DNA of 5,020 nt from Rhodothermaceae bacterium (GTDB lineage Bacteria > Bacteroidota > Rhodothermia > Rhodothermales > JAHEMB01), in assembly GCA_024643915.1 (NCBI GenBank), contig JAHEMB010000363.1:1-5020 (forward strand), given 5' to 3'. How positions within the stretch are numbered: the stretch's first letter is position 1; each line of letters starts with the position of its first letter. A model generated the notes under the pieces. That model did no database searches. It was not told the DNA's origin and was given only the letters and a program-made list of their open reading frames with translations. Made by a program: the position numbers and the translations under genes. This document shows positions 1 through 5,020 of this stretch, in pieces.

Positions 1-235
1 GTTCGTGCAATCATCCGATGTTTATTCGTGAAAGCGGGAGCGCTCGAATCTCATCCTGAGCATGGAATCTCAAAAAGGGATCCGAGACGATCCTACCGAA
101 AGAACGGGAACTCCCTCCAACCGTAAAAGCCAACCCTACGCGCCTGAGACGCAAAGGGACCGCTTCTTTGGGGGCGGCATACCATTTGTAAACCTAGGGT
201 AGCGCAATCAGCCTGCTCGAACTGGAATCGCAACT
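1..235. other. Non-coding leader upstream of the KaiC-like gene
   Basis: No convincing coding region was seen on either strand. The composition is clearly less GC-rich than the genes: 30 of the first 60 bases are G or C, against 46 of 60 at positions 301-360. This is expected of an intergenic region that should hold the promoter of the following operon. Several small inverted repeats are present (GAGCGCTC at 38-45; ATTCG at 24-28 facing CGAAT at 45-49; GGATC at 78-82 facing GATCC at 89-93), but none is long enough to name. No promoter box fits a known consensus well enough to mark, and no tRNA or riboswitch fold was recognised. Confidence 0.6.
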
Positions 236-2410
236 ATGGAAAGGACGACCGCGCAATCGAACATGCTCACCGCCGGCATCGACGTCATCGACCGGGCCTG
301 GGGCGGTCTGTATCGGGGAGCCGCCTACCTGCTCTATGGCCCGGCGGCTGCCGGGCGCGGGCTGCTGCCCTTGCTGTTCGCCCACGCGGGCGCCTCACGC
401 GGCGAACGCTGCCTCTACGTGTCGGCGGGCCGCCCGAGGGACCTTACCCTCCAGGCGTCTTCCCTCGGCTTCGACTTGCGCGCCGCCTCGGACGACGGGC
501 GCGTCCGCCTCGTTCGCATTCCCCCCGTTTTCGACACCAGCGAAGAGGGAGATGAGGCCCTCGTCAACGCCCTGCGCGGCCTGGCCGCCGAAGCGGCGCA
601 GCACCGCCCCGACCGCCTCATCATCGACGACTTCACCCCGTTCGTGCAGTTCCGCTCGTTCGAGCGCTTTGGCCTGTCTCTGTCGCGCCTTTTCGAAGCC
701 CTCCCCGAAACCTCCACGCTCATGCTCGCCCTCGGCGAGCCGGCCAGCCCGCAATCGGAGCGCGTCATTCAGTTCGTGCGCAACCAAGTCTTCGGCACGC
801 TCCACCTGGAACTTACCGAGGCCGAAGAGGCCTCGGCCCGTCGCCTTACGCTCGTGCCCAACATCGGCCACCTCCGGCACGAGGTGATCGATGACTGGGA
901 CCTCGAAGCCATCGTCGAAGCTGCGCGGCATGTGTCGGCGACCGAGACGGCGCCCTCCCCTGCCGAGGCGGCTGCCGACGAGGAGCCTGCGGCTGACGGG
1001 TACGAAGCGACAGCGCCTCAGACCCCAGAAGAGATTGAGCCGGAAGCTGCCCTGGAGGAGTCGCCGACGGTGGATCCGCACGATTTCGCAGAGCGAGAGA
1101 CCCACGAAGAGCCGGGGGCCGCTGACGAAGAGGCCTACGAAGAACCAGAAGCAATCACACCGGAAGAAGAACTAGCCGAGGCGGAAGAACCGGCCGCAAC
1201 GGAAGAATTCTGGGTGGATGACCCGGCAGTCGAACCTGCCGCCTCGCCGGAAGCCGAGGCGACCGCGTTCGAGGAGGATGACTTGTCGGCCGATGCCGCG
1301 CCCGATGAGGCCGAGCCCGAGGCGTACAAAGAACCCGCGCTGGGCGAGGCCGAGGAGTTGACTTACGAGGAGCACACATCCTACGAAGTCACGGAAGAGG
1401 ACGAGGCTGCCGAGACGCCGGTTGCATTCATGGCGGCCGACGAGGAGCCGTTCGTCGCGGTATCGGCCCAGGAGGAGGAGTGGACCTGGGAAGACGAGGA
1501 GGAGCCGGCCTATGACGCTTACGAGGAACCGACTGCCGAAGACGCTGATGCCGAAGACGAGGAGGAGGAACTGAAATATTTCGCCGCGTCGGAACGACCG
1601 GGTGAGGACGAGCCAGAGGATGAAGCTGAGGTCGAGGAGGATTCAGGTCCCTTCGGCCCGGCCCCCGACTTCTCTCTCGACGATCCTGTGAGCGCCCCGT
1701 CGGCGCCGTTCGTGCGTGCCATCCCGCTTGGCCGCGCCCGCGCCGAGGAGGTTGCCACACTCGAGGTGGAAGCCACCGGCGCCTTCCTCGAAGCCGACGA
1801 TGAGCTTGAGGCCGAAGACGCCGAAGTCTACGCTTCCGAAGCCCCCGCCATCGGATTCGATGAGGACGAAATTATTGCCTTCGAAGAAGAGGAGGAGGTT
1901 CACGACTACGAGGCGTTCTTCGAAAATGGGGGCGCCATCGTTGAGGAGATCGACGATGAGATTGAAGTGGAGCTGCTCAACACCGCAACCCTGCCGGACG
2001 TTGACTACACCGACCGCGTAGCGTTCAGGGTTCGTCTCCAGCAGCATTTCCTTCGCCGCGCCGTCAACGGCACGCCGTTCCTGTTGATTGCCATGCGCAT
2101 GGACCGGCGTGAGGACCAGCGCGTTCGGCCGTTCGACTTCGATTTTCTCCAAGACCTCATCGCTACCGCGCTGCAGGAAGAAGATGACTTGCTGGTGGAT
2201 CTGGACCAGGAACGCCTCATTGTGCTGCTGGGCAATCGACCGGCGGCCGAGGCCCAGGCCTTCTTCGGCCAGTTGAAAAACCGGCTCCGCGACGAAGCGC
2301 CGCATCAATCCGATTACTTGCTGCACTCGGTTTCGGCCATCGTGGTCCCGGACGGCCGCCCCTTCGACACCGCCGAGGAATTCCTGACGTACGCGCTGGA
2401 TCAGCCCTGA
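236..2410 (+). CDS. Degenerate KaiC/RecA-like domain protein with long acidic linker and C-terminal GGDEF-like domain
   Basis: Three parts are visible in this 724-residue protein. Residues 10-225 resemble a KaiC/RAD55-type RecA-fold domain. The opening TAGIDVIDRAWGGLYRG matches the usual TGI..LD.l.GGl..G. The P-loop region is GPAAAGRG (35-42), followed by the strand CLYVSAGRP (59-67), SLGFDL (76-81) and a Walker B strand RLIIDDF (127-133). The P-loop Lys-Thr is Arg41-Gly42, and the Glu pair that normally follows YVSF is Gly65-Arg66, so ATP hydrolysis is unlikely. Residues ~228-589 are extremely Glu/Asp/Ala/Pro-rich with recurring YEEP-like units and only two lysines, and are probably disordered. 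Residues ~590-724 have the helix/strand pattern of a GGDEF domain, but DQERL (657-661) stands where GGDEF should be. There is no signal peptide or membrane segment, so it is probably cytoplasmic. ATG 236 is taken as the start; ATG 263 (residue 10) is possible and would keep the fold. Neither has a clear ribosome binding site. The cellular role is unknown; a scaffold or signal-binding role is inferred. Confidence 0.85.
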   Translation: MERTTAQSNMLTAGIDVIDRAWGGLYRGAAYLLYGPAAAGRGLLPLLFAHAGASRGERCLYVSAGRPRDLTLQASSLGFDLRAASDDGRVRLVRIPPVFDTSEEGDEALVNALRGLAAEAAQHRPDRLIIDDFTPFVQFRSFERFGLSLSRLFEALPETSTLMLALGEPASPQSERVIQFVRNQVFGTLHLELTEAEEASARRLTLVPNIGHLRHEVIDDWDLEAIVEAARHVSATETAPSPAEAAADEEPAADGYEATAPQTPEEIEPEAALEESPTVDPHDFAERETHEEPGAADEEAYEEPEAITPEEELAEAEEPAATEEFWVDDPAVEPAASPEAEATAFEEDDLSADAAPDEAEPEAYKEPALGEAEELTYEEHTSYEVTEEDEAAETPVAFMAADEEPFVAVSAQEEEWTWEDEEEPAYDAYEEPTAEDADAEDEEEELKYFAASERPGEDEPEDEAEVEEDSGPFGPAPDFSLDDPVSAPSAPFVRAIPLGRARAEEVATLEVEATGAFLEADDELEAEDAEVYASEAPAIGFDEDEIIAFEEEEEVHDYEAFFENGGAIVEEIDDEIEVELLNTATLPDVDYTDRVAFRVRLQQHFLRRAVNGTPFLLIAMRMDRREDQRVRPFDFDFLQDLIATALQEEDDLLVDLDQERLIVLLGNRPAAEAQAFFGQLKNRLRDEAPHQSDYLLHSVSAIVVPDGRPFDTAEEFLTYALDQP

Positions 2411-2444
2411 CCCGGCGGCCCCGTCTGCTCCTGCCCATAAATCT

Positions 2445-2831
2445 ATGGATGCTGCCGTGTTCCTCTCCGTTCTTATTCTGCTTGTAGCCCTAGCCACGCT
2501 CGTGATGACAGGGCTCATTTACCGCCATCTGCGCGCCCAGCCGGAGCGCCGCGCCGTTCGCCCGACCTGGAGCCAGGCCGATATTTCTTCTGCCCCGCCT
2601 GCGCTCGACGTTGCCCCGAAGGATCCGGCCAAGAAGTGGGCGTCCCCACAGCCGGATGCCCTTTTGCCAAGCGTGAAGCAAGACGAAAAGCCCCCCGCAC
2701 CGCAACCCGTCGGCGACGGCGCGTCGGGCGAGCTGGAAACGCCTTTCCGCTGGAACGAGCCGAAGCCCCCTGCCGCTTCCACCGAGCCGGAACCGAAGCA
2801 GGACGACGACGAAGGCTTTGCGTGGCTTTGA
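2445..2831 (+). CDS. Small single-pass membrane protein with Pro-rich acidic cytoplasmic tail
   Basis: I do not recognise the family of this 128-residue protein. Residues 4-26 form one uninterrupted hydrophobic helix, followed at once by a basic stretch (R27, H28, R30, R35, R36, R39). By the positive-inside rule this places the N-terminus outside and the tail in the cytoplasm. Residues 40-128 are low in hydrophobics and rich in Pro, Ala, Lys and Glu, and so probably disordered. Tryptophans recur in short contexts: PTWSQ near 42, KKWASP near 65, FRWNEP at 101-106 and a terminal GFAWL after an Asp run (120-122). These could be short binding motifs. The gene starts 34 bp after the KaiC-like gene and its end overlaps the next gene, which suggests cotranscription. 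The region before the ATG is A/T-rich (CATAAATCT) without a Shine-Dalgarno match. A membrane tether for a cytoplasmic partner is a guess from the layout. Confidence 0.75.
   Translation: MDAAVFLSVLILLVALATLVMTGLIYRHLRAQPERRAVRPTWSQADISSAPPALDVAPKDPAKKWASPQPDALLPSVKQDEKPPAPQPVGDGASGELETPFRWNEPKPPAASTEPEPKQDDDEGFAWL
2811..2815 (+). promoter_or_regulatory. Possible ribosome binding site for the GTG-started small membrane gene
   Basis: GAAGG lies 6 bases before GTG 2822, inside the last codons of the preceding gene. It shares only AAGG with the Shine-Dalgarno core, so it is weak support, but it favours GTG 2822 over the later TTG codons at 2852 and 2861. Translational coupling through the 10-bp gene overlap may matter more than this site. 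Confidence 0.3.
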
Positions 2832-3049
2832 GCGTTCAGCTTGAAAAGAATTTGCCTATCTTGGACGCGTTCGCCGGCCTCGAACAATTCCTCTACGTTG
2901 CCGCCGGACTCGTCCTGGCGATCTACGGCTATCTGCACTTTCTGCCCTGGCTCGAAGCGCGGACCGGCGTGAAACCGGATATCGATGAGCGCACGCGAAC
3001 CATGCTGAAAAAGCATCGCCAGCGAAGTGCTGAACCGGAAGACCGCTAG
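2822..3049 (+). CDS. Small single-pass membrane protein (hypothetical, GTG start)
   Basis: This 75-residue protein has no recognised family. A short amphipathic N-terminus (residues 1-20) precedes one hydrophobic segment, FLYVAAGLVLAIYGYLHFL (23-41). A polar, basic C-terminus follows with MLKKHRQR and a final AEPEDR, so the C-terminus is probably cytoplasmic. The start is inferred. The open frame continues upstream to an ATG at 2636, but that stretch overlaps the previous gene out of frame and encodes an Arg-rich sequence typical of an out-of-frame reading. GTG 2822 gives a 10-base overlap with the end of the previous gene and has a weak GAAGG before it. TTG 2852 or 2861 would give a shorter protein that still keeps the membrane helix. 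The tight overlap with the preceding membrane protein gene suggests the two are made together and may interact. A function cannot be named. Confidence 0.6.
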   Translation: MALSVQLEKNLPILDAFAGLEQFLYVAAGLVLAIYGYLHFLPWLEARTGVKPDIDERTRTMLKKHRQRSAEPEDR

Positions 3050-3081
3050 CTCCTGCCCCGAGCGCTTCTTCCTTTCCTATC

Positions 3082-4083
3082 ATGGCGCGAAAGTTTCGAC
3101 GGCCTCCTCCTCCACGCTCCGCTCGATTGATCAGGAATCGCTTGCTTCTCGTCTCCGGCGTTTTTGCCCTGCTGGCCGGGGCGTTCGTGCTGGGGCCGCG
3201 CCCCGAAGTCGATACGACCCGCCGCCCCCTTTCTCTGCCTAACGACCTCGATGCCTACCTGGCCCGCACCGAGGCACGCTTCAATGATGTGCGGCCCGGT
3301 GCGGAGAAAACCATCGTCTGGGCGGATTCGCTGGGCTCAAGGACGGAGGTGGCGGTCGTCTACCTGCACGGCTTCTCGGCGACGCGGCAGGAAACCCGCC
3401 CTCTTGCCGATAGTGTGGCCGCCCAGCTGGGCGCCAATCTTTTCTATACACGCCTCGCCGGCCATGGACGCTCGGACGACGCGATGGCCGAGGCGTCGGT
3501 GAATGCTTGGCTGAATGATGCCTACGAAGCCGTTGCGGTGGGGCGCAGGCTCGGGGAAAAGATCCTCCTCATCGGCACCTCCACGGGCGCCACGCTCGCT
3601 ACCTGGCTGGCCGCGCAGCCCGACATTGCGGACACCCTGCTCGCCCTCGTTCTGATCTCTCCCAACTTCGCGCCGAAAGACCCCAATGCTCGCTTTCTAC
3701 TATGGCCGTGGGGCGGGCTCCTTGCCGAAATGGTCTCCGGGCCGTACCGAGAATGGGAGCCTCACAACGCCGATCAGGGCCGATACTGGACGACACGCTA
3801 CCCGACAGAGGCGCTCCTTCCGATGATGGGCCTCGTAGGGCTGGTTGACGAACTGGATCTGGGAGTAATTCAGACGCCAGTGCTTGTCCTCTATTCGCCC
3901 AAGGATCAGGTGATCGATGAGACCCGGGTCGAAGCGCGGTTCGATGACTTCGGCGCGACGCGCAAGAAGCTTTTCACCATTGAAGAAGCGGGCGACCCAT
4001 CGAACCACGTCCTGGCCGGTGCTGTCCTCTCGCCTGAGAACACGGTACCGCTGACCGAGGAAATCGTGCGGTTTGTGCGGTGA
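3082..4083 (+). CDS. Membrane-anchored alpha/beta hydrolase (serine hydrolase, monoacylglycerol lipase/S33-like)
   Basis: The 333-residue protein has the order of motifs of the alpha/beta hydrolase fold. The oxyanion-side loop is YLHGFSA (H96-G97), the nucleophile elbow is GTSTG with Ser167, an acid lies in YSPKDQVID (Asp275, with Asp279 as alternative), and a histidine lies in DPSNHV (His309). All members of the Ser-Asp-His triad are present, so it should be active. The segment between Ser167 and Asp275 contains a Trp/Leu-rich stretch (LLWPWGGLL) that probably forms the lid over the active site. The closest general type is the Hydrolase_4 group (monoacylglycerol lipases, carboxylesterases); the substrate cannot be told. 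The N-terminus is very basic (RKFRRPPPPR) and is followed by a hydrophobic helix at 21-38 with no lipobox Cys. This suggests a type II anchor with the catalytic domain on the outer face of the inner membrane; a cleaved signal peptide is the alternative. It lies 32 bp after the small membrane gene, without a Shine-Dalgarno site, and is likely the last gene of the operon. Confidence 0.88.
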   Translation: MARKFRRPPPPRSARLIRNRLLLVSGVFALLAGAFVLGPRPEVDTTRRPLSLPNDLDAYLARTEARFNDVRPGAEKTIVWADSLGSRTEVAVVYLHGFSATRQETRPLADSVAAQLGANLFYTRLAGHGRSDDAMAEASVNAWLNDAYEAVAVGRRLGEKILLIGTSTGATLATWLAAQPDIADTLLALVLISPNFAPKDPNARFLLWPWGGLLAEMVSGPYREWEPHNADQGRYWTTRYPTEALLPMMGLVGLVDELDLGVIQTPVLVLYSPKDQVIDETRVEARFDDFGATRKKLFTIEEAGDPSNHVLAGAVLSPENTVPLTEEIVRFVR

Positions 4084-4107
4084 CGGCGGATCCCAATGAG
4101 ACAATGC

Positions 4108-4146
4108 GAAAAAGGCGCTGCCGCACGAAGCGACAACGCCTTTCTC
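4108..4146 (-). terminator. Rho-independent terminator of rplQ
   Basis: Read on the - strand, AAAGGCG (4143-4137), T, TGTCGC, a 5-base loop TTCGT (4129-4125), GCGGCA, G and CGCCTTT (4117-4111) form a continuous 14-bp stem. The stem includes two G-U pairs and is followed by a run of five T (4113-4109). The stem may extend outward to 4146/4108 with one further G-U pair. On the + strand the same positions give C-A mismatches and no clean T run, so the signal serves rplQ best. It lies about 30 bases past the rplQ stop codon. It could act weakly for the converging hydrolase transcript as well. Confidence 0.8.
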
Positions 4147-4174
4147 CAACGGAAAATCTAAACTTGAACGAAGC

Positions 4175-5014
4175 TTACTGCTTCTCCTCATCGGCGTCTT
4201 CGTCAGCAGCCTCCTCTCCCTCGGCCTTCGCTTCGGGCTGATCGGCAGGTTCGGCCTCCTCCGTCTCCGCTTCAGCCTCGACGGGTTCCGCACTGGCTAC
4301 AGCAGAATCGGACTGGGCCTCGGCCGTCTCGGTTTCGGCGGCAGGCTGCTCGGCCTGCGCCTCTTCGACTTCCTCAGCAGGAGCTTCGGGCGCCTCGGCA
4401 GCCTGTGCCTCAGCGATGGCTTCGGCCTCGGCGTGCGGTTCGGCGCGTTCGGGCACAGGCACCGCCTGTGCCTCGCTCACCGGCTCCTCCACCACGTCCG
4501 TCGCCACGCCCTTCTCGGGCAGCTTCTGATCGGCGGTCTGCACGGTGGCTTCGGTAGCTGCAGCGGCCTGCGTCGCCTTTTTGCCTCGGCGGCCCCGGCC
4601 ACTCCCACCGCGGCGGGTACGGCGGCGTCCGCTCTTGCTCGTCTCCGGCCCTTCTGCGCCAAAATCGACGAGTTCGATGACGGCCATCTCGGCGCCGTCG
4701 CCGGCACGCTGGCCCAGCTTGACGATGCGCGTATACCCACCGGGACGGTCGCCCACGGCGTCGGCAACCTCCGTGAAGAGGGTCGTCACGGCCACCTTGT
4801 CCTGCAAGTGGCGGAAGACCTCGCGGCGGTTGTGCGTGGTGTCCTCCTTGGCCCGTGTCACGATGGGCTCGATATAAACGCGCAACGCCCGCGCCTTAGG
4901 CAGCGTGGTGGTGATGCGCTTGTGGGCGACGAGCGCCGTGGTGAGCGCCGCCAGGGTCGCCTTCCGATGCGAATGGGTACGGCCCAGCTTATGTCGCTTT
5001 TTCTGATGTCTCAT
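4175..5014 (-). CDS. rplQ: 50S ribosomal protein L17 with long basic-then-acidic C-terminal extension
   Basis: Residues 1-119 are a complete bacterial L17 core, a 23S rRNA-binding protein of the large ribosomal subunit. It opens with MRHQKKRHKLGRTHSHRKA, continues through HKRITTTLPKARALR (31-45) and AKEDTTHNRREVFRHL (55-70), and ends with RPGGYTRI (90-97) and IELVDFG (113-119). L17 is usually about 115-130 residues, and often somewhat longer in Bacteroidota-like groups; this one is 279. The extra 160 residues have two parts. A basic RG-rich patch (127-146, SGRRRTRRGGSGRGRRGKK) comes first. After a short spacer follows a tail (173-279) with 38 Asp/Glu in 107 residues, many Ala and Pro, no aromatic residues, and only Arg190, Lys263 and Lys278 as strong bases. 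The frame is intact to a TAA stop and composition does not break, so this is a real extension, not a frameshift. ATG 5014 is the standard L17 start. In most bacteria rpoA lies just upstream; here that would be beyond the right edge. Termination is at the hairpin at 4108-4146. Confidence 0.97.
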   Translation of the reverse strand: MRHQKKRHKLGRTHSHRKATLAALTTALVAHKRITTTLPKARALRVYIEPIVTRAKEDTTHNRREVFRHLQDKVAVTTLFTEVADAVGDRPGGYTRIVKLGQRAGDGAEMAVIELVDFGAEGPETSKSGRRRTRRGGSGRGRRGKKATQAAAATEATVQTADQKLPEKGVATDVVEEPVSEAQAVPVPERAEPHAEAEAIAEAQAAEAPEAPAEEVEEAQAEQPAAETETAEAQSDSAVASAEPVEAEAETEEAEPADQPEAKAEGEEAADEDADEEKQ

Positions 5015-5020
5015 GGCATT

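Noticed and set aside
24..49. Imperfect inverted repeat ATTCG...CGAAT with internal AGCG/CGCT
   Set aside because: It needs a 4-base bulge and short arms; it could be the end of an upstream transcript but is within what chance produces.
72..93. Terminator-like element on the - strand (GGATC/GATCC stem followed by CTTTTT)
   Set aside because: The stem is only 5 bp with a 6-base loop and there is no - strand gene to its right for it to serve.
167..195. Possible promoter before the KaiC-like gene (TTTG at 167-170, TACCATTTG at 180-188, TAAACC at 189-194)
   Set aside because: Spacing and bases fit neither the sigma-70 consensus nor the Bacteroidota TTTG / TAnnTTTG pattern well enough to annotate.
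395..1105. 236-codon - strand open frame within the KaiC-like gene
   Set aside because: Arg/Gly-rich with no family motif; explained as the shadow of the real gene in a GC-rich sequence.
1643..2518. Long open frame (291 codons) on the - strand opposite the 3' half of the KaiC-like gene
   Set aside because: It lies antisense to a frame with clear domain structure, has no recognisable motif, and arises from the GC- and GAG-rich codon pattern of the acidic region.
2636..2821. Upstream part of the frame that encodes the 75-residue membrane protein
   Set aside because: It overlaps the preceding gene out of frame and reads as an Arg-rich sequence; the GTG at 2822 is the better start.
2427..3058. 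The 10-mer GCTCCTGCCC occurs in both short gaps of the operon (2427-2436 and 3049-3058)
   Set aside because: Two copies of a GC-rich 10-mer, one overlapping a stop codon, at different distances from the next start; likely coincidence.

Overview
The window comes from a GC-rich bacterial chromosome, most likely a member of the Rhodothermota (Rhodothermus/Salinibacter relatives) or a nearby Bacteroidota-like lineage. This rests on the ribosomal protein L17 core, whose residues (LGRT, HKRITTTLPKA, RPGGYTRI, a core ending in IELVDFG) resemble that group. It also fits the long charged C-terminal tail on L17 and the scarcity of Shine-Dalgarno sequences at most starts. The taxonomic call is an inference from memory of these families, not from a search.

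Layout: bases 1-235 are a non-coding leader with no gene I can support. Four genes then follow on the + strand in tight succession (gaps of 34 bp, a 10-bp overlap, and 32 bp), so they probably form one operon. They are: (1) a 724-residue protein with an N-terminal KaiC/RecA-like domain, a roughly 360-residue very acidic linker and a C-terminal GGDEF-like domain; (2) a 128-residue single-pass membrane protein with a Pro-rich tail; (3) a 75-residue single-pass membrane protein starting at GTG; (4) a membrane-anchored alpha/beta hydrolase. On the - strand, converging on the hydrolase, is rplQ (ribosomal protein L17). A rho-independent terminator lies between the two convergent genes and is built to work best in the rplQ transcript.

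The most interesting object is gene 1. Both recognisable domains appear to have lost their catalytic signatures. In the KaiC-like domain the Walker A Lys-Thr is Arg-Gly and the catalytic Glu pair is Gly-Arg. In the GGDEF-like domain the signature is replaced by DQERL. It therefore looks like a double pseudoenzyme held together by a disordered polyanionic linker, perhaps a scaffold or sensor, and it is encoded just upstream of two small membrane proteins. How the four genes work together cannot be read from the sequence; a membrane-associated assembly is a guess from gene order. The second notable feature is the 160-residue C-terminal extension of L17: a basic RG-rich patch followed by an Ala/Glu-rich acidic tail that more than doubles the protein.
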